Below, in pieces: positions 14,501-30,387 of a stretch of DNA of 64,000 bases. The first letter of the stretch is position 1. Every line of letters starts with the position of its first letter. Position numbers and translations under genes: made by a program. The notes below the pieces were generated by a model. It did not search any database. It saw only the letters and a program-made list of their open reading frames with translations, and was not told where the DNA came from. The stretch lies in the NCBI GenBank assembly GCA_964007475.1, contig OZ023274.1, positions 86,385,936-86,449,935 on the forward strand, in the 5' to 3' direction. The stretch is from Hybos culiciformis. Lineage: Eukaryota > Arthropoda > Insecta > Diptera > Hybotidae.

Positions 14501-15248
14501 TAATACTTTTTGAATTTTAAATTGCTTTTTCTTTAATACAAATGCTTTGTAGAAAAAGGATCATTTTAGAAAATTCATCTCCAGTGTATTTACATATTAT
14601 TTAAAAAATTTGACCTAAATTTCTGTATTAATGTAGAAAGCAATAAAAAATAATTTCTATAATAATGGCAAAGGCTAAGAAATTTCATTTACATATATTT
14701 TCGGTTTTTAGAAATTTTAAATGATTTTAACAATTTATTTATGTTTGTTTTTTCCTTTATTGTTTCGAAAGTGTAAATAATACCAAATATTAAGAAAAAG
14801 GATTAAACAAATTTAACCTTGAAAACAATCTATATGACTTCATATGCAAATGTTATTATATTGACGTTAACTAATTAAATATTCTTCAAGGAAAATAAAA
14901 TCTTTTTTCTTTTTTTTTGTATGTTGTATACCTCCTTTGCTTTAGAAAGAGTAGTTTTTCATTGATTTATTTATTTAACTATTATAACAACTATAAGGTA
15001 TAATATAGTTGTAATAATTCCTACTCATTACAACTGTTACTTTATTTGAGTCAAGACAAAATATTTTTCGTATAGACCTTGAATAGAGGAACTTAATTTA
15101 AAGCAAATAAAAATATCCTAACCAGAAAAGTAAAAGTAAAGATCCTAGTAGGTGCCTATAATACCTGGATCAAAAATTGGCCTTAAAATCCATCATTTTT
15201 TTAACTCTAGCAGTTAGCAGTTTTTAAATCCTTTATATCAACTTGGTC

Positions 15249-15360
15249 GCGTTGATTGATTGATTGATTGTCCCAGAATTTAAGGAGTGAAAATTGACCC
15301 AGTTCCCGCCATCCGATCATTGCAGTACACAAAATTTCAGCTCGTTCGGATGACGGGAAA
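15249..15360. repeat. GATT microsatellite flanked by GC-richer repeat-like sequence
   Basis: A (TTGA)n run (GTTGATTGATTGATTGATTG) is joined to unusually GC-rich sequence containing CCCGCCATCCGATCATTG and TTCAGCTCGTTCGGATGACG. Non-LTR retrotransposons of the RTE group often end in such short tandem arrays, so this may be a retroelement 3' remnant. No reverse-transcriptase frame is present. Confidence 0.3.
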
Positions 15361-17580
15361 ATAGTACTGAAACAAAAATCGTTAAAGATCTCATATAAAG
15401 AAGTTATATTAAAAACTTTGTTTTTTTTGTTTTTGACCTCAATGAGATAAGTCCATTTTTATCAAAAAATGAGATAAAATAACAGATTTGGAGATAAGTA
15501 CTAATTATAAAATTCAGAAGTCGAAATCCTCGCAATAACCTAATCGACTCTTTTCAAATTCGTACTTAAAACAATCATAAATATAATAGAAACCAAATTT
15601 CGAAATTTAATAATAAATTGATACAGTGTGCAGAGCAGATGGAATTATTAATTTATGACTAAGACAAACCATTCTTACATTTTAAGAAGTTCTTTTACCA
15701 ACATTTTAAAACAACTTTTATAAAATATAATACATATTTGCTGAACACTGCTGGAAAAGATGCTTGAATTAGTACCTTCTACCCTATTATAAGTAATAAT
15801 ATACAATCTGGTTATTTTTTCACAATATTTTTCAAATTGATGATTTTAAAGTGTTAGGAAACAATATATTGTTTGTTATTTCCCGAATCAAAACATGACC
15901 ACACACATTTCTGGCAAAATTATTATTTAGTTCTTCACAAATTATACTATTTCAATATTTCATATAATTTCAAAGGCAAAAATTTTTAAATCTCATTGGG
16001 GATAGAGATAAAATCGTTAGACTAATATTGTTCAAAAAAAATTAATTTTACTTTCCCAGCTTCATTATATTTTTTTTTATTTGCTAACATTAACAGAGAA
16101 AAAGAAAGAAAAACTGTCACAGAAAATAATTTCCTAAATGTGTGTTATTGTTACAAAAATGAATTGACTATTCATTCATTTAAGAAATAAAGCAAATAAC
16201 TATGATTCATTTATGATTTGCTTATGCCTAATCATCATTTGATTCCCTTGGTATTTTAATATTTAGATAAAAATATTCGTAGTTCCATCTATTTCTGTTG
16301 ATAAAAAATACATAAAATACGTACCTGGGTATACATACCTATGAATATGTACTCCATTACATTGTGAGTTTGAGCATACCAACATACATGTATGTATCCA
16401 GAATACATTTTCCTATTTCTATGGGTTCGTAGTACTTTAGATTTAAATATTATTCTAAATTAAAAAAAAATACTTTGACAGGGACATGAATTTTAACCTG
16501 AATTAGAAAATATTTGCTATACTCTGTACTTTCGTATCATTTTCATATCTGAAAATACTATTCTTATTTTTAAATTACAGAGTAAAAATTATTGTAACAA
16601 AACTACTCTTATCAGTATGCACTTTTTTTATATACCTACCTACATATTTAACATTTTTTTAAAAACTTAAATGGATTATTACGATGAAAATTAGTAAGTT
16701 GGGTAGATAAATGTCGATTAGAAGCTTAAAAAAATGGTTATAACCCAATTACTTTCAAAGATTCGTACTATAGGGTCTGCATTTTGGTGAAAATTTTAAT
16801 ATTATTTATTATTTGTATATAAGTAGGTATCTGACTGAATGATACAGCTGTTACTGATAATTGTATTGAAGGAGTCTAAAAAATATATTATTAGCCCCTG
16901 ACTCTGACCAAGGTATCTTAAATTTAAAGTATTTTAAATCGAAATGTTGAAAACGGGTTTCCTATTTATGAGGTACAGGTAATGTTCTATATTTTTTTTG
17001 GTCTAAATCCAGTATTTGCATGGGCATGAGGAAAGGCCGAAAGATAACCTTCTTATTTCCATTTATTTTTATAAAAAATGTTGGCACTAGTACCTAGAAT
17101 TTAAATACTGACTCAAGTTATGACAAGATTTTGTTATATATATTAGGTTATATACATATACCCCTTATCCTTTTTAAAAAAAATAAATGCACTTCACGTA
17201 AACTGCACTATCGCCGAAAGAACTATGGAAACTTTTTTTTAAATCAAAATTCTGAAACTTATTATAATTTTTTGATTTGTCTTGTATGTAGGTTTAATCT
17301 TTTTTAATCAATTAATCAGTAAGCTCATGGTAAGCTCTCCACATAATTATTGGCAGTAGTAATAATGGTTATTATGATACTCCTTCCTTTGATAATTTCT
17401 TCTTCGATACGCAACGCAACTTGTCATGCCATTGTCAGCAGTCTTGTCATTTTCACTCACTGACTTGCACTCATTCCCAATCAGTTTTGGTTGGGTTTTT
17501 ATAATTTTTTTCTCCTATTTTTTTTATTATTGTTGCTTTTGTGTTGTTCATCATCATATCATATGCTGGTGCTGTGCTGC

Positions 17581-17980
17581 TGTTGAATCAGACTCCGACG
17601 CCGACAAGAAAATACGCCGTGCGCTGCCCATCGCAACCGATTTTTTTGTCCGCCGTCGCAAAACGTTTTTGTCGACGTCTCAGGGCGTACGCACTTCGTC
17701 GCATTTTATATTTTTTATCGGCGTGCCAAAAAAATTTCTTATATTTTTTCGGTTTTTTAGTTATTTTTTTCAATTTTTTTTTTTTTTTTTTGTTTTTTTT
17801 TTTTTTTTTTTTGTTTTTTTTTTTTTTTTTTTTGTTTTTTTTTTTTTTTTTTTTTGCTCTTTCCTTTTTTTTTTTTTTTTGTTTTTTTTTGCACGCCGAT
17901 GGCGCTGCCCGTCGCTTACTTTTTTTTCTAAGCGCGTCGCCGCAGCCAAAAACTCGTCGGCGTCGGGGTCTGTGTTGAAT
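17581..17980. mobile_element. GC-rich hAT-type MITE with 8-bp target duplication
   Basis: The element body is 17589-17972 (384 bp). The left end is CAGACTCCGACGCCGAC. The reverse complement of the right end is CAGACCCCGACGCCGAC, 17 bp with one mismatch. It is flanked on both sides by the identical octamer TGTTGAAT (17581-17588 and 17973-17980), as expected for a hAT insertion. Both arms are packed with CGCCG, CGTCG and GTCGC words, in sharp contrast to the AT-rich host. The middle (about 17774-17891) is almost pure T in runs of about 20 separated by single G. No transposase is encoded. Reading frames of 193 and 145 codons across it arise from the poly-T core and are not genes. Confidence 0.88.
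17774..17891. repeat. (T~20 G)n array inside the MITE
   Basis: Long T tracts of about 16-24 bases are separated by single G, with one GCTCTTTCC interruption. The array occupies the core of the 17.6-kb MITE. Confidence 0.85.
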
Positions 17981-18119
17981 GTCAACGTTTATTATTTTAT
18001 AAATTAACTATTTTTGGAATTAAATCGGTTTTGAAATAAATACAAATATAAAATTTGAGAACAAGAAGTTTTGGTGATGGTGATGAATATTTTTCTGATA
18101 TAGCTTTCCTGTAAATGAA

Positions 18120-18503
18120 ATGAGTAATTCTGATGATTCCGACTGTTCCGCCTGTAAAGTGTAAGAATTTATTTAACCAAAAAAAAAACCATTGCACTGA
18201 GTGAATATTTTATTTCTCAAATTTATTTAATTTATTTTCAATTTTAGAATAATCACAATTCCTATAACGACACCTAGAGAAGCAGAAATTCTTTATGAAG
18301 TTTTAAGAGTTGATGCTGAACCCAAAAGAAGTTATGTCAATAAGCAACTTAAAATTATAGATCAAAATAAATTAAATGTCATATTCACCTGCAATTCAGC
18401 TAAAAATCTGAGAGTAGGAATTTCATCATTTTTTGAATTATTATTATTAAGTTGTGAAACTTTAAAAGAATTTGGACCACCGGCTGAGTCTTACTCGCAT
18501 TAA
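18120..18503 (+). CDS. LAGE3: KEOPS/EKC complex subunit Pcc1 (LAGE3-like)
   Basis: Two exons, 18120-18160 and 18248-18503, joined by an 87-nt GTAAGA...TTTTAG intron, give 98 residues. The protein starts MSNSDDSDCSACKV, then ITIPITTPREAEILYEVLRV. It ends NLRVGISSFFELLLLSCETL followed by KEFGPPAESYSH. This is the compact Pcc1 fold: beta strand, the PREAEI helix, beta strands, and the long second helix with a conserved FGPP tail. Pcc1 is the small dimerising subunit of KEOPS, which with Kae1, Bud32 and Cgi121 makes N6-threonylcarbamoyladenosine at position 37 of ANN-decoding tRNAs. An alternative donor at 18154 would bring in an immediate stop, which supports the 18161 donor. The gene lies 51 bp upstream of PIG-P on the same strand with no AATAAA between them, suggesting a shared transcript. 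Confidence 0.9.
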
Positions 18504-18554
18504 TAAGATTGAAAAACAAAAAGTTAAAATCAATTAAATATTGAAAAAAATATA

Positions 18555-19133
18555 ATGTCAGAACATAGCCCAGCTCCATCGAGTGCAAGAGCAGTTTATG
18601 GATTTGCCGTTTTCTTACTGTTCCATACATTATTTATTGTTTATGTTTTCTGGGCCTTTACCCCTACCAAAATTTTAGAAGAAAAATTTGGTTTATTTTA
18701 TTTGCCGGACAAATATTTTGCTCTTTATATTCCAATTTTAATACTAACAGCTACAACAATATTTGCATTTTTCATTTATCCATCATTGAATTTAATGCTT
18801 ACACCTAATATTGATGAACTATGCACAGTAACTGATAATTTTGCAATTGCAAGATGCAAATTTCTGAATTCAAAAGGTATTATTTGTGATCGACCTATAA
18901 CTAAAGTTAGTGACTCCTGGAACAATATCCATTATTGTGAATTTCATTCTTTTGAAGGTGTGATTGATAAAATGAAACCCGATTCACACATAATGTGTGA
19001 CTGTTGTCCCGCCCAGAAATGTCGACTTCGAGAAGATCCCAATTTTTTAAGTCAACTTAATGATAGACCAAAAATACCGAGTGTTAAGGATATTGATACC
19101 GCTGATGTTTATAATAAAATATTACAAATTTAG
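18555..19133 (+). CDS. PIGP: PIG-P, subunit of GPI-N-acetylglucosaminyltransferase
   Basis: A single uninterrupted 192-residue exon. Residues about 11-95 form the PIG-P domain: AVYGFAVFLLFHTLFIVYVF (first membrane helix), a lumenal or cytosolic loop with FGLFYLPDKYFALYIP, a second membrane helix (about residues 57-78), then the conserved NLMLTPNIDELCTVTDN segment. The C-terminal half is longer than the minimal domain and is cysteine-rich (CKF, CDRP, CEFH, CDCCPAQKC), which could bind metal; that part is inference. PIG-P belongs to the ER-membrane complex with PIG-A, -C, -H, -Q, -Y and DPM2, which transfers GlcNAc to phosphatidylinositol, the first step of GPI-anchor synthesis. The start ATG is 51 bp after the LAGE3 stop. 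An AATAAA at 19197-19202 lies 64 nt past the stop codon. Confidence 0.93.
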   Translation: MSEHSPAPSSARAVYGFAVFLLFHTLFIVYVFWAFTPTKILEEKFGLFYLPDKYFALYIPILILTATTIFAFFIYPSLNLMLTPNIDELCTVTDNFAIARCKFLNSKGIICDRPITKVSDSWNNIHYCEFHSFEGVIDKMKPDSHIMCDCCPAQKCRLREDPNFLSQLNDRPKIPSVKDIDTADVYNKILQI

Positions 19134-19196
19134 AGTTTATAATTGATAAAAAGAAAACAAAGCAAATGTATTAAAAAACTAAGCATTTGATTTTTC

Positions 19197-19202
19197 AATA
19201 AA
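19197..19202 (+). terminator. Polyadenylation signal after PIG-P
   Basis: A canonical AATAAA 64 nt downstream of the PIG-P stop. It is the first such hexamer after both the LAGE3 and PIG-P frames, and so a candidate shared signal. Confidence 0.55.
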
Positions 19203-23327
<4,125 letters not shown>

Positions 23328-23354
23328 ATTTCAGGTTTTATACAAAAAAAATTT

Positions 23355-23360
23355 AATAAA
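23355..23360 (+). terminator. Polyadenylation signal after CDKL2
   Basis: AATAAA 28 nt after the downstream alternative stop (23325-23327) and 113 nt after the upstream stop (23240-23242). Confidence 0.5.
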
Positions 23361-23399
23361 GTTTAAAAATAAAAATTCCAGTTTTTAATTTTTCAAGTG

Positions 23400-25033
23400 A
23401 ACAAGATTATTGATAGTGATATTTTAATTACTAGTCAGAAGGAAATTGTTTTTTTATAATCCGATTTCTCCATTAATTATTGCAAATCAGATACTTCACT
23501 TTGGAATAGTGTATTGGATGATACAGTATTTACATATATCTCTTATCAAAATCTCTTATGTAATGCATAATTCGTATTTATGGTAAGGCTTAACCTCTTA
23601 AATCGAGTTATGTTCCTTTGATTCTATGATGTCAATAATAAGTTTTCCGTACCATACTACGCTACCTCACAAAATTTAAAATTTGTCTAGGTTTAAAGTT
23701 AAAATTAGTTAAAAAATTAAAAAACATTTCTGAAAACGTAATATTAGATAGGCTTTTATTCGACATTCATTCATTAGCTCATACCCTTTTGTGTTTTGGA
23801 ACTTAAGGTTTGAAAGCTAGAAAAATTAAAATTTGTGAGGTAAAGTAAAATTATAATTCTTATAAGCTGAGCTGAGTATTATAAAATCATAACAGCATAA
23901 CACGAGTTAAGGAAGGCGTTATACCTTGCTTCTCAATCTCTTAATTTTGGGTAACCGCTCACTGGTCTTCTAAATTAAAAAAAACTGGTATATTACAAAT
24001 TTTATTTAAAAAAAATTTAAACTACAATATAATTATACATACAAATACAATGAATACTTATAAAATTTAGATATACAATAGAATATCATGTTTTAAAAAA
24101 AGAGTAACATTATTGTTCCGTAATAAAAAAAAATTTTAAAATTAATCAAAACTGATTCATTAATACTTATTTTATATTCATAGTAGTTTTAATTTACACA
24201 TTTATATCATATAACTAACTAATATTGTCATTTTTATCAATTTTTAATGTTACTGCCGCTACATATTTGATTCTTGGCTTATATCAGATACTGAAATTTC
24301 GTTTACTAATTCATAGTTTTTTACAATCAATTAATTTTAAGTACTAAATTATTTTTAAAATTACTGAATCAAAAATATTTTGTTTCGGATTGAAATTTTA
24401 TAAAATAAAGTAATTTAAAATCTTATTGCAAAAGATTATAAAAACTTTTACATTTTCTGAACAAGCTTTGTATATAAACTCCAATTTATCCATAGTAGAA
24501 ATCTTAGTTTTAAATTTAAAACAAGAAAGCATGTTTATTATAAATAGTAAATGTTTTATAAGTTTTGAGAAAAAAAGTTTAATTAAATTACTTTGCTACA
24601 ATAGTTAGTTCAGAAAACAATAGTTAGTTCAGAAAGTAAATAACTGGGTAAAGAAACTGTTAAACTTTGTCAAATTTATGTGTTATGAAATATTAAAAAA
24701 ATTATATTCTAGTTTTATTTAAATGTTTTCTACCGGAATGTTATTTTTAATGCTTTTAATAAATCTTAGCTTGTACATATATTGAATTTAATTTATAAAG
24801 TTGATTCTATTTTAGACATTAAATAATTTCATTTCTTGATACAAAAAAACTACAGGAAAAAATGCGAAAATATTTAAACAATTTTTGTTTTATGATAACT
24901 TGATTATAAAATAATATATAAAATACAAATTATTAGACATTGTCTTGTGGCAGCGATATCACTTATTCCTTTTAAAAATATTAATTTCCAAAAGATGACT
25001 AATTTAATGCATTACATTCTCGTTATCCTTTTC
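23400..25033. other. Convergent intergenic spacer
   Basis: AT-rich sequence between the 3' ends of CDKL2 (plus) and SH2D4 (minus). The 60-codon frame at 24426-24608 uses a TTG start and has no recognisable motif. A TTTATT at 24714-24719 (AATAAA on the minus strand) could serve SH2D4. Nothing else is seen. Confidence 0.55.
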
Positions 25034-26844
25034 TTAAGATTGCATTTTTGGACATGCATTCAATAATAGTTCGTTCCCTTTTTTTGTGATTGGCACACAG
25101 GTATGAAACTTCACAAGCTCTTCTAAAAAATTAAAATATTTGTTATTGAATTAGTATTAGATAGTCATTATTATTATTATTATTTGTATTTGCTTATTAT
25201 TTGTATTATTATTTGTATTTGTACTACATTACAATTATTGCTTTTTTTTGGGAATTTGAGAATTTTTTTACTTAATTTTACATTACAAATTTAAGAGTAT
25301 TTTTTATAAATTAATTGATTAATTACCCAAACTAGAGTATTCAAATTGATTTTCTCCTAAAAATTTGTATTTCCCATTGACCACATCAATCAAATAATGT
25401 TTAAATTTATCACTGCATTTATAGGAAATCGCATAACCGTGACTTGATTCTGACACTCTGACAAGAAATGTTCCATCAGTTTGATTATTCAATAAATCTT
25501 CAGCATTGGTACGATCCAGCATACCGTGAAACCATTCAGGTGTTGTTTCATCAGGATTTAAATATGGTTTTCCCAATTTTTCGTACCAATCAATAACATT
25601 TCCTGAAATCATAGAAGATCTTCTGTGTTCCTCTCTAGCTCGCCTGGCTATATTTCTTATTATCACTTCTGCTTCTTTTGCTTTTCGCTCTAAAAATAAA
25701 TAAATTTGCTTTTAAAAAAAATCAACTTTACTAAAAACGCGTTTAATTAATGACTGATATTAGTCTTAATAATCCATTTTGTTAACATATAAGACATACG
25801 GCTTTTGTGTTGTAATCATAAGTAGGAAACACAGCCAGTATTAGACATTGGAAAAAATATTTTTTATTTTTCATTATTTTAAAATATTAAGGTATTAGGT
25901 TTAATATTTGTTAGCCATATAAATATCATTTGCTAGTATGAGTTTAGTTCATTTAAATCAATTAAATTTTTTTATTCTGAATTAGCATTTAAAATTTCGT
26001 TCCAAGTTTTTTTCAGTTTTTCAAAATAAACCTAAAATGACAAGCTTGTAGATAAAAACAGTTGCAGTTGAAAATAATAACATTGAATTTTGAACTTACC
26101 TTGCTCTTCCCACAGTTTTTCATTTAATTCAGCATTCTTTTCAGCATCTATATCAATTTGATGTTTTTTCATTTGAATTTCATTAAAAATTTGAGACGTT
26201 CGTTCCGTTAATGAATCATCTTCTACTTTTTCCTCCCATTGCGCAATTTTGGCAGATACTTTTCCTTTTGGTGTTGATTTGTCAATTGATTTTTCATCAA
26301 TTTTATCAAGTGCGAATTTACATTTATTTTCTAAATTATCATTTGTTCTTTCTTCTATTAAAAACTTCTCAGCAATTGAATTATTATTGTTTGAACTTAC
26401 AGCTTCTTCAACGGTACTATAAATTTCGAAATTCTTATCATAGTTGTCTTTTAATTGTTTTTCATTTTCGATCTCTTTAACTTCATTATTATTTTCATTC
26501 AATAATTCATTTTTAGCTATTAAAAATGCATTAATTTTTGCTTCATCTTCTAAAAGTTCTTCAATTTTTTTATCATTCTCATGTTCACCCATTACCCAAA
26601 CCCATGGTTCATTATCTTCGCCTATTAAAAATGTTACATTTTTCTTATTTTTATTTAATACTGTCAAAGATTTTGTATTTTCAAAATTATTTTTTTCTTC
26701 TAGTTCACATTTCATATCAAATTCTTTCCATCGACGTATTTGTTCTTCTCTCATTTTACAGAATAAAATTTGTTTATCGTCTTCATCAAGACCTTCTAAA
26801 ATTTCTGGCGCAATATACATTTCTTGAAGAATTTTTTTCAACAT
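25034..26844 (-). CDS. SH2D4A: SH2 domain-containing protein 4 (SH2D4A/B-like adaptor)
   Basis: Minus-strand exons 26844-26100, 25689-25327 and 25122-25034 give 398 residues. The N terminus is the family hallmark: MLKKILQEMYIAPEILEGL, then KQILFCKMREEQIRRWKE, and EPWVWVMGEHENDKK near residue 80. The middle (about 100-260) is charged and probably coiled-coil (Glu/Lys/Asn-rich). A basic RRAREEHRR stretch follows. The C-terminal SH2 domain (about 301-390) begins EWFHGMLDRTNAEDLL, contains the phosphotyrosine-binding FLVRVSES with Arg326, and ends SLEELVKFHTCVPITKKGNE; that last part is supplied by the small third exon. The length is slightly below the vertebrate proteins (about 430-450). These proteins are cytosolic adaptors that bind phosphotyrosine targets; vertebrate SH2D4A restrains T-cell and receptor-kinase signalling. 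The insect role is not known to me. Confidence 0.91.
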
Positions 26845-29800
26845 TTTGAATTTGTTCTTCTTTTTCCAGAAAATTTAAAAAAAAATACCTAAAATTTTAA
26901 TAAATTTTTAATATTATTTTTTTTTTTAAATAATGGTAGATATTGGTATTAGAAGAGTTTGGATGTAACGTGGTCAAGTCATTTAACTATTATACTGTTT
27001 TTTTATATTTTATAATTATTTTGTAGAAAGTTTTTCTGCTTTTAGTAAGAAACTTATGTCCAAGCCAAATTAAAAGCGGCAAATAATGTTAATTTTATAA
27101 AAAGTAGAAATACCTTTCAAGGTAGATAGGTAGGTACTTAAGAAAAAAATGTGAATCTTTTATTCCTGATAGGGTTGACATTTGACAAAGCCCATAGGAA
27201 AGAATAACGATTTTTTGTTTCATTTAAACAAGAAAGTTATTAAAAGATGACAATGGTCGGCAATGATAGCAAAATAATTTACAACCCTAATCTAATAAGC
27301 TTAAATTAGGTAAAGATAGTTATTGTTAAAAAAATCTAAATTATTTATAAACACTGCATTTTCTTTAGTAAGTAGTTTACCTACTGGGCCCTCCTACTAA
27401 GATCCTACTACAGTCCCACTAGCATCAAATTTGATTTTTATCAAATTTGATTGCCTTTGTTATTCGGGATTCTGATAAAGAGAAACTATGACTGTTGATT
27501 TGAATAAAAAAAAGATTAGCAATAAGTATGTAGGTATGTAAAAAAAAAAATAAATAAACAAAAATGCGTCATGCAAAACCAAAAGGCAGTGTTCATTAAA
27601 AAAAAAAAAATTAATGAAAGGAAATAAAAAAAAATGTGGAGAAACAACTTTAAGAAGGCAACAATACTTCTAGTCAAAATCGAACAATTTAGGTTATTGA
27701 AAAATAACCAAAAAAATATTTGAAAAAGGCACAAATTTTTATTCTAGGTAGGTATCTATTGTGCACCTCTACGTACCATACTACTAAAAATGGCCAGATG
27801 ACTGAGTGAAGTTTAGTTTAAATGAAAATATGAATTTCCTTAAAAAAAAAAAATATTTTGCTTCGCCAACAATTTTTTCCAATAAAAAAAAAAAAATCTA
27901 ACTTTGTCGTTAAGTCATTAATATTAAGATTCTTTGTTTTTTTTTTGCTTGGTTGTCTCCTCAACAATAATCATAGAGAATTTAATTTTATTATAAAATT
28001 TCATTCAATTAGCAATTCAACAAAAATATTAAAATCCAGTTTTTCAATTTTTCGCCGCGATTTACGAAAATAAAAAGAAAAATTATTTTTAGTAAATTTA
28101 ACTCACTGTTTCTTTAAAAAAAAAACAACAAAAATTTAAAACATAAAAAATTCTTTAGAAATTAAAAGAATAAAAAAAATAATAAAATAAAAACAATATT
28201 AAAATTAAAAAAACTAATCTCAAAAATTAATTTTTTTTTATGTTATCTTTCTTTCAATCTTCACATCGGAATGAATAATAAAATTGGATTGGATTGGAAT
28301 TAGAAACACAATTTTGTGTTTAAGTTCATTCTCATTTCATTCATATGACATTATTGGGTTGTCCTAACACAGCGACACCTATTGGAAAGTGTTTAAACAA
28401 ATTGGTGGTTTTAAAATTAAAAATCGTTTGGAAAATAGTCCAAATAATATCCAAATAATAAACATGAAAATGAACATATTGTAATAAAGAAAAATTAAAT
28501 TAGCAAGTTAGCATATTTTATTACATATATATGTATATAATAAATTAAATTAATTTTAAGGAATGCCCATTTACAATAATGAAAGTATACAGCTGGATTG
28601 ATGGTTTGTTCATTTTTGATAAAAAAAAACTAATAGGTATATTGTTTAAGATTTCTTAATTAATTTTTAATTTAAAACGAAAAAACTTGTTTTTTTTCCA
28701 TTAAATTGTTTTTGCGATTAACATCAGGGGTATGCTACTCGTTATCAATATTAGTTTATAATATAGGTGGCCCTAACGTGGCTCTTGAAGTCGATTGGAA
28801 TGGTCTTATGCACATTTTGTAATAATTCCTATAAGAAACCTTTTTATTCTCGTTTATATATTCTCGTTTACATATTGCGTATTTTTTTAACAAATTTTAA
28901 TTTTGACAAATTTAACCACAACTTAACTAAACGAAATTTAAAACGCCTACTAATTTACACCTGCAAAAAAGTTTAACTTTAAACTGATTCACTTTAAAAT
29001 TAGATGAACAGTTAAATTTGAAAAAAAAAACTATTTAACTCCTACTAATTTACGAAGAAAAAATTTTTTCAGTTTCAATTAAAAATTTTAACTGATTCAC
29101 TTTAAAATTAGATTAATCCTATATATATGTATAAACATATACAAATTATATGGCTCTTTAAAATATTAATTCATAAATGTAGTTCCCAAAGTTAGTATAG
29201 CTGATACCCCTGTTCTATAAAATAAATTTTTTACCAAAAAGAAAAAATATTCCAAAAAATACAAACTACATACACTATATAAGTAAACTAAAGTAGAACA
29301 CAAATTTGGAGTCATAAACCCCCCAACGAGAATTTTTTTTTTTTTCAAAATGTGTCAACTTCATTTTAACCTTAGCATGTTGTTTATTCTTTAATCATCA
29401 ATTTAATAATGTTTACTTTCGTATTCGATTTCGAAAAACCTGCTATATGAATCAATATGCTTGTAATCAAAAGACAAAATTAGTCTTATAATATAGATTT
29501 ATTTAAATTATGTTTTTTTTTTTACAAAATTCAATTAATAGTTTTGACTAGAAAAAAAAAATGCAAAAAACAATAACAAATAAAGAACTTTACATTAAAA
29601 GAGCCCAATCCTTCCTGGACATATCCATTTTACACGGAAAATCTGAAACTTAAAATCGTTCTTTGAAACTGAAAATGAATATCTAAGATAGATATTCTAT
29701 TCAGTTCATATATCATTATGGATAACATTAATTAATCAGATTATGAATAAACTAATCAAATAATTCGCACTTTGTTGATGTTGTTCCATGGGATGAGGCT

Positions 29801-30387
29801 TTTAAAATGTTATAGCTATTTATAATTATTTTTCTAAAACCATAATTTTTTATTGAAAAATTTCATATTTGCATTAAAAATAAAAATGCTTTCTAACACT
29901 GTTTCTTTTTGGCATTGGCAATATTTTTAATTAATAAAATAAAATAAAACAATCGAGATCATTAAAAAGTCGCATAATACTTTCTCCGAACTTTTTGTAC
30001 TTATCAATTCATATAAATCAATCAATCACATGATTGGCCCATAATTTTCACTACATATAAAAAAAAATTTAATTAACAAAACATTCTCAAATAAACTTCT
30101 TTCCAATTAATTTTTTTTCTTCAGTGAAAAACTTAAAAAATTTTTTAAATACCTACTGCTGGCAAAAACAAAATAAAATAAATAACTTAAATTAAAAATT
30201 TTTAAATTTAAAATAATGATCTAATTAATAAAAAATATTTTTTTATAGCTAGAAACAAATGACTAGAAAACTTTTCTCAAATTTCAAATATTAAGAACAC
30301 AAATTCCTAATAAACTTACACTACTTTAATCTTAACTTAATTAAAATTAATTTAAATTAGTAATTAGTTTCTATTCGATATGCATTT
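26845..30387. other. Intergenic region between SH2D4 and Fsn
   Basis: AT-rich, with A-tracts around 27540-27620 and 28080-28240 and a direct duplication at 28946-29115. Frames at 27516-27734, 27858-28073, 28767-28976 and 29166-29348 are lysine/phenylalanine-biased and carry no known motif. The SH2D4 promoter must lie near 26850-27000. No TATA-like or other element is convincing. The Fsn 3' UTR should occupy the right edge. Confidence 0.55.
28946..29115 (+). repeat. Direct duplication of about 95-107 bp
   Basis: The word CCTACTAATTTAC at 28946 and 29041 is followed in each copy by a shared 3' block TTAACTGATTCACTTTAAAA, spaced so that the second copy starts about 95 bp after the first. The interiors are diverged and A-rich. 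Confidence 0.7.

Larger units (their letters stand above)
5262..17580. other. AT-rich gene desert, second part
   Basis: No conserved coding exon is recognised. The stretch holds scattered poly-A/poly-T tracts, a telomere-like-word tandem repeat (6671-6805), a TA microsatellite (7800-7834), a 30-bp duplication (8630-8686), an AAT array near 10913-10933, a possible hAT terminus near 11489, and a GATT array near 15251-15269. The ORFs at 8740-8928, 10275-10580, 10619-10834, 11233-11475 and 13199-13709 are short, compositionally biased, lack protein-like motifs and are not called as genes. Confidence 0.65.

Noticed and set aside
17426..18007. 193- and 145-codon plus-strand reading frames
   Set aside because: They run through the poly-T core and GC arms of the hAT-type MITE (poly-Phe tracts); no domain and no splice logic.
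18154..18159. Alternative donor GTAAAG in LAGE3 exon 1
   Set aside because: Joining it to the acceptor at 18247 gives an immediate stop; the GTAAGA donor at 18161 keeps the Pcc1 frame.
26211..26849. Plus-strand ORFs opposite the SH2D4 gene
   Set aside because: Antisense shadows of the first SH2D4 exon.
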